The position numbers and the translations under genes were made by a program. Below are positions 9,795-22,000 of a stretch of 64,000 nucleotides of DNA, piece by piece. Every line of letters starts with the position of its first letter. Within the stretch, counting starts at the first letter, position 1. The notes below the pieces were generated by a model. That model saw only the letters and a program-made list of their open reading frames with translations. It searched no databases and was not told the DNA's origin. Origin of the DNA: Incurvaria masculella (lineage: Eukaryota; Arthropoda; Insecta; Lepidoptera; Incurvariidae); contig OX335651.1 of NCBI GenBank assembly GCA_946894095.1, positions 18,994,501 through 19,058,500 of the forward strand, written 5' to 3'.

Positions 9795-10425
9795 GCATAA
9801 CGTATAATATGCAGATCGTATAATGTCATATTTTAACAAAATTTTAAAACCATGCACAACGTATAATCGGCAGATCGTATAATCTTATACGTAGTGCATG
9901 AAGAAGTTTAAAAATTACAATTACTTATTTCTCCATGCATAACGTATAATAGTCACAACGTATAATATTATGATCTTTATTTAACAAAAAAAGAAAACCA
10001 TGCATATCATATAATCCAAAAACTTTTCATACGATAAGCGCCCTTATGATTATACTTTTAAAGCGTATACTCGCACGCGACTTTTCGACCGTCTCAATTA
10101 GCATTGTAGCAAATTGTTACTCTTCAACAAATATCGATTCGTAGCAATTTCAGCCTTAAATGTATCGTTGTTAGGGCGCTTTATGCAGTGCTTCTTGGCA
10201 TATTATACGTTCTGCATGGTTTTCTTTTTTTGTGAATTCATGTTAGGAATATTATACGTTGTGACTATTATACGTTCTGCATGATGCAAAGAGTTGATTT
10301 TATTTTTAAACTCATGCACAACGTTTAACATTATACGTTGTGAATATTATACGATATGCATGGTTTTAATTTTTCGGAAAAAAATACTATTATACGTTGT
10401 GAATATTATACGTAGTGAATACGAC
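9795..10425. repeat. Large inverted repeat built of ACGTATAAT motifs
   Basis: Two arms (about 9795-10020 and 10190-10425) consist of many short repeats of ACGTATAAT, TTATACGTTGTG and TGCATGGTTTT in opposite orientation around an AT-rich loop. Many sub-repeats pair within each arm too. No ORF. It looks like a non-autonomous transposon with subterminal repeats. Confidence 0.65.
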
Positions 10426-10429
10426 TCGT

Positions 10430-10884
10430 CGGAATTACTCCTATTTGATTCACCTCGCAGAGGTGGAACACGAATACGTAAAATCTGTCAACTGTCACGT
10501 AAACTTCAACCATAAAATTTTCTACAAATTAAAAGTAAGGTTTCGTTTAGATTTGAAATTATGTGAGTTTTAATACAATCAGATAGAAATTGCTTGGTTT
10601 TGTACGTTTTTCTTGCAGCATTAGAATGATTATTGTTTCTACTATGTATGGTATTCGTTTTCGCGTTCGGGTTAGACCATTGTTCTATACTGTTTCGTCT
10701 GATTCCGTCCTGTAACGGAAAGAACACAGAATGGAACTATTCAAAGAAACCCGCGGTTTCACCGATCGGGCGCCCATTCAGGCATTCCGCGTCTGTACTC
10801 AGGAACACGTAATCGTTTAACAGATGAAAGTCAAACTTATACGCTAGCATTCCCCTGAGGTCATCGCTGATAATTATTTAGAAC
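10430..10884. other. Spacer, nothing recognised
   Basis: No homology to the receptor N-terminus was seen upstream of the pseudogene, so its first two helices are missing or unrecognisable. Confidence 0.3.
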
Positions 10885-11151
10885 CTCGACTCGCTCGGTA
10901 CCACGATCGGAAACAGTAATCTATTGGTGTGGTAATTTTCTGTTCCACGCTTCGCGAGCCTGGCTGGCGGCGGTCGCCTGGCTGGCCAATAGGCAGCTCG
11001 TCACCATTACGTCCCGTGCACCCTCACTTCATGAAGATAACGGGGCTTTTCGCGTACTTCACGCCGCTAATACTAGAAACCGCGCTTACTATTTTGCCAT
11101 TCGTAACGAACGTGTCAAAGAAAATGGGCAATGCAATTGATGACATTTACG

Positions 11152-11482
11152 CATGGAGGTGAAGAAATAACAGGAGAACGGACGGAACTAAAAAAGTGTC
11201 GACACGTCATTTGTGCCGCCGGAGGAATTTGGCCTTTGTTTCGGCATATATTATTTGGTTTCGGCACTCGCTGAATACATCATTACGAATGAAGAATGAC
11301 GTAACGACCATCGCGTTTATTGAAAAATAATTCTTATCTTTATCCGTTTACCTACCAATTTGGGAGACATCAAATTGGATTTTTCTCCGTTTTCGGCGGT
11401 GTAATGTTGTAAGTCGCGTGGCGTCATTTTTTGCGCGCTCGTTGTATGGAAGTCATTTCTCCATACATTGATCACCTCCATG
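11152..11482. mobile_element. hAT-like MITE with 8-bp target duplication
   Basis: The 331-bp element has inverted ends CATGGAGGTGA and TCACCTCCATG. It is flanked by direct copies of CATTTACG at 11144-11151 and 11483-11490. Removing the element and one copy restores the alignment of the receptor pseudogene across helix 5. An 8-bp duplication is the hAT signature; no transposase is present. Confidence 0.85.
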
Positions 11483-11647
11483 CATTTACGTAGTAATTAT
11501 ATTGTTGTATGTGATCGTCGTGCTCTGTGTACGACGGCGGACGCGCGACGGGACGGCCGCCCCCACATCTCCTTGCCACTGCAGTCTTGGCCGTGGTGGT
11601 CGCACTCACCTCCGGACCTCAGTACACAATAGTTGTAGCACAAGACT

Positions 11648-11805
11648 TTAAAATGTACTTTTTTATTTCGTGTACTTTTCCTGATTGCCATAAAGCAAAC
11701 ACGAAAGCTATGGTCCAATTTGTGGATTAAAATGTACTTTTTTATTTCGTGTACTTTTCCTGATTGCCATAAAGCAAACACGAAAGCTATGGTCCAATTT
11801 GTGGA
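11648..11805 (+). repeat. 79-bp tandem duplication in the pseudogene
   Basis: 11648-11726 is repeated essentially exactly at 11727-11805. The unit covers the helix 7/8 junction region. The near-identity shows the duplication is recent relative to the decay of the pseudogene. Confidence 0.85.
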
Positions 11806-11871
11806 TCGATAAGTGGTGTAGTAAATACTTTACAAGCAGAAATGAAAAATAAATTATGCGCAAGTTTTTTT

Positions 11872-11935
11872 CTGATTATTTTCAAAATTGATTACAATGC
11901 TTCAATTTAGATGTCGTTCGATAATCACATATCAG
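11872..11935. repeat. Fragment of the palindromic element at 6135-6700
   Basis: It shares GATTACAATGCTTCAA and neighbouring sequence with the right arm of that element. Sequence from 11936 to 12490 holds nothing else I recognise. Confidence 0.45.
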
Positions 11936-12495
11936 TACGATTATGATCTTTTATGGAACGCCAGAAGGCGAGGAAATACTTGGGTGCATAAAAAAAGACC
12001 TTATTATAAGTTTATTTTTTTTATAACAGCCAAACAAAACATTTCACACGTTTCAATGCGGTACATCGGCTTCCACGATTTTCCCTGTTTGTGAAATTAT
12101 AATAAAATATATTAATATATGTTGGCTTCATTCGTCGTTACGTAATTGGTTTAGTATAGCTTAAATTATTACATTATTCAAGTAGCTCTCATCTCATCTC
12201 ACCTAACGGTGGTAACCTTAGTAACTCATATAAATATAATACCAAACTGGACCAACGTATGCTGTTTTACATCAAAACATCTGCTTTATCGGTGAAATGT
12301 TTGACATTAGCTACTTGATTTGGAAAATGGAGCGACTATCCGATCCGTTTACACCCTTATTTTGCGGGAGGTAATCTGCCGCCCAATCACCAAAAACAGT
12401 CGAAATGATTGATGTAGCGTCAACACTTGCGACGCACCAGAACTTGAAAGATAGATACCACAGACTATCATAATAAGCTTTTCCTCTTCCTTTTT

Positions 12496-12868
12496 AGGGT
12501 TCCGTACCCAAAGGGTGAAAACGGAACCCTATTACTAAGCCTCCGCTGTCCGTCCGTCCGTCCGTCCGTCCGTCCGTCCGTCCGTCCGTCCGTCCGTCCG
12601 TCCGTCCGTCCGTCCGTCCGTCCGTCCGTCCGTCCGTCCGTCTGTCCGTCTGTCACAGGGCTGTATCTCAGAAACCGTGATAGCTAGACAGTTGGAATTT
12701 TCACAGAGTGTGTATTTCCCTTGCCGCTAGAACAACAAATCATAGACATTACGAAATATTTAGAATTAAAGGGGGTCCCCATACAAAGAACGTGTTTTTT
12801 TTTAAATCTTGTACGTTGGTACGGAACCCTTCGTGTGCGAGTCCGACTCGCACTTGGCCGGTTTTTTA
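12496..12868 (+). mobile_element. (GTCC)n element, copy R1
   Basis: This dispersed family starts AGGGTTCCGTACCC, has an early hairpin closed by ACGGAACCCT, then a (GTCC)n tract (here about 24 units, 12549-12645), CACAGGGCTGTATCTC, CCGCTA, and ends GTCCGACTCGCACTTGGCC plus a T run. GTGCGAGTC/GACTCGCAC is a perfect terminal hairpin. Ten copies occur in the window. It is non-coding and possibly a Helitron-related or MITE-like non-autonomous element. The RTDG frame over it is an artefact of the microsatellite. Confidence 0.75.
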
Positions 12869-15590
12869 ATGTACACATCTGCCTAAGAATTCTAAGCTGT
12901 TCACAATATTCGGTGCGTCGCAATGCCACCTTATTACAGTGCTGGTCCTCCCTGCTACACCCCTGTGCACTATCTAGACTCCCGAGCACCAACATCGTCG
13001 CAACCACGTCTCGACTCATTGTCACACCAATTTGATGAACAGTCACAAGTTGCGACAATCAAGTTAGTTGCGGTGATTTATAAAGGCGCATTCACACTAG
13101 CGATCATTTATTGTATTGCACACCGTAAGCATAACAATAAAAATAGTCGTCTACTCTTTGTTTAAGCCCAATTTGAATGACATAATGAAGTAGCATAATG
13201 CTACGCAGACATAGCATAAACTTATATAATGGAAATAGATATACATTTCAGATCTCTTTCTGTCATGTCTGTCAAGGGTAAAGTAAAAGAGTTTTGTGAA
13301 TTCTTTAACTTTCCAGTGTAAACATTTTAAAATGATGGACTGTCCATGTAAGTACTCCAGCGGTGCAGATAAGTGTTTTATTCAACGTACATAATTTTAA
13401 ATATTGTGTACAGCTCGTAAGCATATTGGTATAATTTTAAATGGAAAACATACTTTAAGGTCGATGCCTGGCACAGAGGTAAGGTAAAGTAGGGCCCACT
13501 AGATATTCTATTTATTTATTTTTTTAGTGTATAAGTGGTTATGGACTCGTGCACAAGGGAGTAGCTACTCTACGGTTCTAAGCAGTCATACGTGTTTTGT
13601 AAGATTTGAGAGGAAAGACAGATTTGTTTAAAATAACTAGGCCTATTCACTATTGCTTCAATGGTAGACTAAAATCTAAAGTCAACTTAGTTGTAGACAA
13701 TTTCGAGGGATTGCTATTTTCGAAAGCTCTTTTAAGTGCCTAATAAAATGTAGAGAAAATATCTACAGTGACTTACCTAAACGAACATTAGCTCAAATAA
13801 ACTAACAAATTTCGTAATTTCTTTCCTGAAAATTTGATTCCATAAATTATTTTCTAACAAAAAATCTCACAGCTAAATACTTTGTTGACAAAATGTAACA
13901 ATTTCTCTTTATCCACATCCATTAGATTAATTCGAACAATCCATTACCTAATATGAGCCATTTTGTGCATTCGATTTATTAACGAAAACCTTAATGATAA
14001 AAAAAAATATTATTCCATTAGGTACATCGCAGTATTGGGCAAGACATTGGATATATTATTTAATTTTGGATATATAAATGTTACTTTGAGTTTAATTATT
14101 CAGGGCCCACATTAAGGCAGGATGTCCTCAAAAGTAAATAAAGGTCTAAAATATTTGTACATGAAACTATTTCATTTTAATAACATTGGATAATATAGGA
14201 ATGCTTTGCCTCACTAAAAAGTAATTTCCCCAAAAAGTGTAAAAAGATGTCCATTAGCACATTTCTTTTCGAATATACAAAACAATATTTACCAAAAACG
14301 GGTTAATTTCTTGCCGTTTAATCAAGAGATTTTAAAATCCTCGAATATTTTTACCATAACAAAATTTAATAAAAAACCTACCGAGCCATCTTGCCTACGG
14401 CGTATAAAAGTTGTACATGTTATTATATACATATATTTGTGTGTTATTAGCCATCAATATCAGGTTGCAAAGAAAAAAAAATTGGATCAACGACAAGAAA
14501 TGTGCGAACGGTAATATTTCTACGTTTGTATGGGCATATAACTGGAAGCGTTAGGTACTATCAAAGTGCAGATATTGGTATCGAATCTGTAATTCTTTTT
14601 TTATGAACGAGCAACCATCTTTCAAAACATATCGCTTAACCAAGGTACGTTTTACATTGGAGCACTGACCCAATGAATGCTTATACACATATTATGCCTT
14701 TATACAAAAACTTGACCATCAATTCGTGTAAGAACATTTACGATATCACATCTAAGTCACGTACAAAATACAGCGATTTTACACTTGTATTTAACTTTAA
14801 CACATAAACACATTTTATTTGTATACATAATTATATTACATACATTTTAAGCAACTTCACATCAGCAACACGCCCATAATATCGATTCTTTAAATCTACT
14901 TTAAACTATAAGCACAACTTCAACATTGCTTGAAATTATAAAAAAAAGTGTATATACAAGTATTGTAGAAATAAAAAATCTTTGGTAAATAATCGTTCAG
15001 AGTCAGCTGATATGGCATAGGTAAATCACTAAAACGAAAAGTCAACTGCAGCACTTAGCTAAAATACATACTTAAGTATTAAGGTTGATCTATTGATTTA
15101 AAAAACAATAAAACCTTCTGTTTCGGACTAAATTTAATTTATATTTTATTTAATGTCCACACTTAGACGTAGGCATGCACATTTAAGCTTATATGTTTAA
15201 ATGTTGCTAACAAGCATTAACTTCAAAAGTCTTTTTAAATTGTCCTAGTTTGCCGCCATCTTCTTAATTCTTGGAACAAAAAAAAACCTTCTATTTACAC
15301 ATACACAATTAAAAGTCACCATTTTCTTAAATTGCTTTAAATCTCGAGAATACGCGTGAGATCGATTTGTTAATAAATTTCAATATAATTCACTAAAAAA
15401 AATTATGGAACGCAGGCTCGTACATCTATCTAGATATATTCTGAAAGCTTTGCTTGAAAAATAATCGCTTATATGTATCCTTTTTGGAGTTGTTATTTTT
15501 AGTTATACTACGTCCAGGCGTGCACTGGTGGGTGGGGGTCGTAAGGTGTCGCTAGGGGGGAGCGCGTAGAACGAGCGGGCGACGTGGCGC
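12869..15590. other. AT-rich non-coding stretch
   Basis: There is no convincing ORF, repeat family or RNA gene. On the minus strand it is downstream of the EB-module gene and may hold its 3' UTR; AATAAA on the minus strand occurs at several places, for example near 15145 and 14815, but which one is used cannot be told. Confidence 0.4.
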
Positions 15591-15593
15591 ACC

Positions 15594-15990
15594 GTCAGTA
15601 CAGGGACGAACTAGTGCACGGCCCCACCGTGCCGTGCTCCAGTGACGACAGCTGCAACCATAACAGAGTACATTGTGAAATGTTGCTACGTACGGGGTGC
15701 ACGTGATAGAGACATAAGGGGAAGGGGGGGGGGGGGCAAGCTTGCCAGTGCAGGGGGAACTAGATCATGGCCCCACCCGTGAGTCGACAACTGCTTCAAT
15801 AACAGTACATACATTGTGAAATATTGCTACGTACGGGGTGCACGTGTAGTAGAGGATAGCATGAGTCCCAAGGGGGAGGGTGGGAGGGGAAAAAAGCAGG
15901 CGCCTGTCAGTATAGGGGGGAACTAGAGCATGGCCCCACCGTGCCATGCCCCAGTGTTGACAGCTGGATCAATACAATATTGCTATGTCT
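15594..15990. repeat. Degenerate tandem triplication at the 3' end of the EB gene
   Basis: Three units (about 15594-15747, 15748-15908, 15909-15990) share AACTAG, ATGGCCCCACC, TTGTGAAATATTGCTACG and GGGGTGCACGTG in order, separated by G-rich runs including (G)13 near 15726. The third unit overlaps the proposed stop codon and last codons of the EB gene, so the duplicated block is its terminal exon and 3' UTR. Confidence 0.7.
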
Positions 15991-16025
15991 AAGCGCACAA
16001 CCTTATTACGATCTCGCTTCGCCTG
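15969..16025 (-). CDS. EB gene exon 7: probable terminal exon
   Basis: CCTGCAG|CAG is a good acceptor 79 bases downstream of the exon 6 donor. In phase 0 it gives QAKRDRNKVVRLDIAILY and a TGA at 15969-15971. The intron would be unusually short, and an upstream TAG gives the same frame with three extra residues. If intron 6 is not removed, reading through it instead adds a different 28-residue tail. Confidence 0.45.
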   Translation of the reverse strand, partial: QAKRDRNKVVRLDIAILY

Positions 16026-19000
16026 CTGCAGGGACTACAGCGAAACAATAAATGGAGATACGTCCAGTGACACACGGCTTGATATACATCTGCCAGCATC
16101 TCACCTCCCGTATCTCGCAGACAACCGGCAGGAGTCCGTCAGTGGAGTTGTTGGGCGAACGCGGGCTGGGTGTCGGCGCGTGCTTGGGCAGCTCCCGCGA
16201 GCTCGGCCCGCCGGTCATGTTCGTGTGCAGCTGCGCCAGACGCATCTGCATCTGTTGACGCTTCTCCTTCTGCTCCCGCTCCCTCTCGAAGCGCCGCATG
16301 CTGTAGCTGCGCACCGACGACGTCGAACTCTGGAGGGAGCTCATACTTGGACGTCGCGAACCTGGGCCGAGGGGGGCTGGTGAGAATTGGGAAGGAGGAT
16401 AAGTTTTAATAAAGCTTGCGTCGGCGAGAGACATGAGAAACGATTTTATTTTAGTTCTATTTTGACGGAATCTGTAGTTGATGATAACGAAATTAACGAC
16501 GCAATCTTAACACGTTGAGGGAGAAATCACAAAGGCAATACAAAACAATATGGTTCCTGGAATCGCATTTAATTGCATTAGTAATACTGAGCAAGGGTTT
16601 TCTGTTTAATAACTTGCGCTTCAAAAGGGTAAGAAAATAACTCTTTTTAAAGGATTTATAGTGTGTTGGACTAATATTATGACAGTAGACAAAAAAGAGC
16701 TATTCATGTCTAGTAATATAAGATATATCTAACCCTGGCTCGAAAGTTTTTAATGAATCTTCCAATATTTTAAGCAAGGTTGTATATAGAGTTGAATAAT
16801 AGGTCCTTACAACAATTCTTGAAAACTATTAAAAGAGGTCGCTTCTTTTTATGTCGTTGGTAACTATTCAATTTAATTATCATTAACATTATGTGAAATC
16901 CCCTCAGTATTGCAAAATATTGCATCGTTATTTTCTATCGGAAGTTGTGTTTTGGAAAGCAGAAATTACTCTTTGATTTCAGTGCCAATTGGAATGTTTC
17001 TCATTCTCATGGTGCTAAATTGAGCGTGTTTAGTTTAAACGTGTAAATATGATTAGTAGCATGAAGTGATGGTGTTGAGCTGCGTTGAGTGTTGATGTGG
17101 ATTCAAGCTTAATGAATATTATTGTAAAGTTTCATGTTGAGAATGTGCGTTCATACGATAGTCGAGCCATATGTTGGATTTGACCATAACAATATTGTTT
17201 TCAAGTCATTGTAATTTTTACAACAGTAAAATTCATACAAACACAAGTAACACAGACATGCAACACATACATTTGCAGCGGTGGCACGTTTTTTATACAA
17301 GACAGCACGATATCACAGGACAACATGACACTGTATGTAACAAGGTGTAACAACAATATGACAATGTGTAACAAGACGGTGTGCAGGGCATGCGAGTTTG
17401 TGAGCAGCTACAAATCAGTGTGTAGCAGACGTGAAGCACGGCGAAGCAAAAGTGTTGCGAGCTAGCAGTCGGAAACTCTTCTTAGAATTGTTGAGGATAT
17501 TATGGAATGTATTTGCTCTGAAAAGAGAAATAATTTACTCTAAGGTGGATGTCAATATGCCAGTAAGAGGTATCGAAATCGGCTTTTATTCCCTGTATGT
17601 TATCGTATTTTGTCTGTTCATCTTTTGATTGAGCCCATTTCCGGAGCTTTCGCCAGACCATGTACAGAATGCACAATTTCATGTAGAATTTAGCAAAATT
17701 ATCAAGAATCTATTTAAGCTTGCATCACACCTTTCATATTTTTTGTTTGAATGTTATGGAAAGAAAAAATCAAATCTTCAAAAAAGGAATGGGAACACAA
17801 TTTTAAAGAAGAGCTTCCGCATCAATGGCCAATTAAACGCTATAAGAAATGAATAAAAAAATAATACAGAAGATACGGCCCTGGCCACCTTGCTTCCCGC
17901 GGCGGGTCGGGGCGAACATACACGCGCGCGATGCGACGCGACCGCCATTAGGTAGACACGACACGACCACCAGTATTACGACACGAACACTAGTATTACG
18001 ACACGACCACACGACCACTAACTACGGGCACGGCGCAGGCGACATGGCTTCGTCGGCCTTATACAAACTTTTAAGTCTTCGGTCGGACTTTCGTAAATGA
18101 GGCAATTTTCTCCGCGGTCATATCTTAGAATTGCCTGATAATTTTCTGTTTAAACTCTGTGATTATAGATCTATAAAAAAAATCCTTTACAAACAATATT
18201 TTTATGTTACCACCCTTTGTACACCATTAGATAATATATTAAAAGTGCGTTCCATTGATGTATGTGATATTAAAATGCACCAATGATTTTCTACTAATTC
18301 TTATGTTTAGTTCATCATTTCTAACTGCTTTCTTTAAAACTGAAATAACACAATACGTTGAGTGCCGAAATAATAAATAACGCATTTTAGGAAAAAATAT
18401 GAATTAACCATTTTTGCTTCAAACAGACGAATTAGGCAACGACTAGTATGTGAATCATAGCTCCATTTACACCATGACTAATCTCTAGTCGTGTAGAAAG
18501 GAAAGCCGCTTTTACGGACTTGTAACAACCATTATTCGATTCTATCCAGCTGTTCTCAAATACTGGGAAGATTCCGGCATAGGTATCAAGATCCTTCGTG
18601 AATGCGATAGGATGGGTTCTCGGATGGGTTAATATGACGAGGGTAGGTTTTGCCCCGATTGCACGAAGAGACGGCTGAGTTAATTGATGTTCAATCACGG
18701 CACTTTTAGTGAACCGTATGGAGTTCTTTCCATACTGTTCATGAAAAGTGATGAGTTTAATAATACGATGACATTGATTTAGATTTTTTGTGTTTTTGTG
18801 CACTCGGCCCGTAATGTTGGACTTCTATATCCGGTAATTTAAAAAACAGTTCTGAGTAATACTAGTGGCACAGGGGGATCTAATCTTGAAAGTAAAGCCT
18901 CAAGAAGAAGTGTTTCCCCGCCGAGAAAACCGCTTTGACAACAGCTGAAAAAGAGGTTTTCTCGATGGTAGATTCCTGATTCCCGAAACTCGCCCCCATA

Positions 19001-22000
19001 GCGTCAGTCGCTCTAGCATTCGCCCGTATCGCTCCGCAATGAACCACCCACGGAAAGAGTCGGCGCGGAAAGTAGAGAGCTCGGCGGTCGCGCCGCCTGC
19101 GCACACAGCAACACCCGTGCACGAGAGCGCCACCGCGCGGCATACATTATCAAGGTCACCTTGGGCGGCGCACTTCGGCGGGTGCGCGCCGCCGTCCCGC
19201 CTTACGGCCCTGAGGTGGCACGAGACTAGCAAGATGGCCGCCGCGCGCGCCGCACCTGCGCGCGACGCCGACACGGGCACGCCGCGCGCGCGCGACTCGC
19301 GCCGCGACCCGCCCGAGTCGAGCGTGCCGCCCGTGGCCGCGCTGCGCGTGGACGAGCGCGAGCCGGGACGCCCGCCCATGCTGATGGTGCCGCCTGGAAT
19401 AAGTTATACAAATATACAGTCTCACCGGTTTAAATTATATTGATGTTTAGCTAAGAAAGGAAAGAAGATATTGTGCTACTTTACGCGCAGGAGCAGTCAT
19501 TTGAGAACTTGGAAAACCTAAAGAACCTGTTTGGTTGGACCTCGAACTTTAATGGATGTGTGAGAAGCGTAAACCCATTATTATGGGATGGAAGGGTGGC
19601 GTGGCGGCGGCATCGGCAAGGTGCACGGGGAGTTCGGGTAGTGCGCACGCGTGTACAGGTGCAGCACCATACGCAGCGTTTCAGCCAACATGAAGATGCC
19701 TGACGCTATGGCCAAAATCATTAGCACGTCTAGTGAGAGCGGTACCCTTGTCGTTTAGCGAGCAGAGGCGGTGGTTTGGGTGGCGCGCGCGCGTATACAA
19801 GTGCAGCGCCATATTTATTTATTTATTTATGGGCTTGACATACATAATACAGCCGTCCATAAACAGCAGTCCAGTCAGACGGAAGATGCCGAAGGCGATA
19901 GCTACAAGCGCGCACACCTGATTAGGTGCAGCATCATACACAGCAGTCCGACCACCTTGGAGATGCCAAATGCGACTGCTCACAACGTCGGCACGTCTAG
20001 TGAGAGCTGTAACCGTATCGTTGAACAACTGGAGGCAGGGCGGCATTAACAACGTCGGCACGTCTAGTGAGAGCTGTAACCGTATCGGTGAGCAACTGAA
20101 GGCAGGGCGGCATGGCAGAGGCATCGGCGAGGTGTGCAGGTCGCTTCATGTAGCGCGCACACCTGTACACGTGCAGCATCGTACACAGCAGTCCGACCAG
20201 CATAAAGACGCCGAATGCGACTGCGAACAACATTGGCACGTCTAGTGAGAGCTGTACCTGTGTCGTTGAGCGAGTAGAGGCATGGCGGCGTGGCGGCGGC
20301 GTCGGCGAGGTGTGCAGGTCGGTTCGGGTAGCGCGCACGCGTGTACAGGTGCAACACCATACACAGCAGTCCGGCCAGCACGAAGATGCCGGAGGCGACG
20401 CCCAGCAGCGTGGGCACGTCCGCCGTCAGCAGCGCCATGTCTAAAACAAGGCCACAACACATTTCAAATTGCTTCACAAACAGAGTGGTGATTCCCAGAA
20501 AGAGCAATAAAAATCACAATCATTCACATCCCGCATGCCACCTTTGCGTTGAATGAAAGCCAGTCGGAGCGGCAATGAAAATTGTCCGTGTTTTCAATCC
20601 AGTTCAATGTAGACGCGGGCAGGACTTCACTTTGTGGAAGTACAGTGAAAATCTGCTGGCCCTAGGCTCCGGCCTAAACGGGCTAGTGATACGTCCAATA
20701 TTCTGTAGGCGTGTACGAAGGGCTAAAAACCGGGAGTGCAGAAGACTCGTTGCATAGGTCGCGAGTGCGTGCCGTGTGAGCGGTAATCAAATTCGTACCA
20801 AGTGAGTTGAGTTGTATGCAGGAGGCGTGCATTGACGGAGGGCAGAAGACACGTCGCATTGGTCGCGAGTGGATGACACTGTGGTAGCCAGGTTCACACT
20901 GCATCACACGTTGTATTTAAGATGTGTTTAGGAGGCGTGCTAGTGAGTTGGATACAGAAGCCTTGCTAATCGAAGGTGCAGCCCCTTGTGATGTTGACTG
21001 AAGAGCTACATACCTGGAGTGCAGAAGACCCGTTGCATTGGTCGCGAGTGCGTGACGCTGTGGTAGCCAGGTTCACATTCGCATCGCGCATTGTGGTTGA
21101 GTTGGATGCAGGAGGCGTGCTGGTCGAAGGCGCGGCACGTCTGCCTGTAGAAACACGTCTCGCCCAGTTTTTTGGCTGAAACGTGACGTCATATCCATTA
21201 ATGTAAAGCAGGTGCAGGCTAGACTTCTGATGTTTGAGGACATTTGTCGTAAATATATTTTTACTATTTGTCACAATTTACTGCAAAAGTATTAAAAAAT
21301 CATAAAGTTGTCAGAAACTTTAATTCTCTCCAAAATCATGCTGGACAAACAGCGGAGGTCACAATCTGAGCACCAACCAAAACCAAAAAAGGGGGGTCTA
21401 GTTGGTAGGATTTAAGCCGGTCCGTACGTAGGTACCCTTCGATAGAGGCGTACTCACGCTTGGCGCAGTCCTTGGTCGGCCGACGCGAGCTACTGGGGCT
21501 CCGCTGGGGCTACGCTTGGCGTCGCACTCGCAGCGCCCCACCACCGGGTTGCAGAACACGTGGTGCAGCCGCGGGTGGCACAAGATCTCGCATTGGGACC
21601 ACACGTGGGTGCCCTTCGATATAGGCGTACTCACGCTTGGCGCAGCCCTTGGTCGGCCCCAGTAGCACGGAGTGCTTGGCGTCGCACTCGCAGCGCCCCA
21701 CCACCGGGTTGCAGAACACGTGGTGCAACCGCGGGTGGCACACGAACTCGCACTGGGACCCCACGTAGGTGCCCTTTTCTGCAAATAGAACGATGCACGA
21801 TTCAGTTAAGGGTGTCCAACGGAATCCAAACCAAATCACCCAAGTCGGCACCACTATACAATAATACTTTTAGCATTAATAAAAAAAAAAGTCACAGTCT
21901 AAAATTAATACTTTCTGTCTATTGTCCTACTGAAATACTTGTTTATACACTATACAACTTTTTCAATTAGGCTTGTTCTTGGAATTCCGGGCTCAGGACT

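Larger units (their letters stand above)
10885..11850 (+). pseudogene. Decayed paralogue of the 7TM gene
   Basis: The plus strand repeats blocks of the 8140-9096 protein in order: LDSL, then IYWCGNFLFHAS and the helix-3 stretch, VHPHFMK followed by ILPFVTNVS, DDIYV, GRPPPHLL, ALTSGPQYTIVV, and the helix-8 region from KQTRK to TSRN. The first 100 or so residues are missing, frameshifts occur near 11010 and 11520, a MITE interrupts it at 11152-11482, and a 79-bp tandem duplication lies near the end. It is on the opposite strand to the intact gene, so the duplication was inverted or later inverted. Confidence 0.8.

Noticed and set aside
12468..12656. ORF of repeated Thr-Asp-Gly-Arg
   Set aside because: It is the translation of the (GTCC)n microsatellite in a dispersed element.
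16052..16409. Plus-strand frames over 16052-16409
   Set aside because: They are shadows of EB exon 6, which has splice sites and a matching phase on the minus strand.
18900..19379. 159-codon minus-strand ORF as a separate gene
   Set aside because: Its first third is EB exon 5 with proper splice borders; the rest is intron and a MITE-E fragment.
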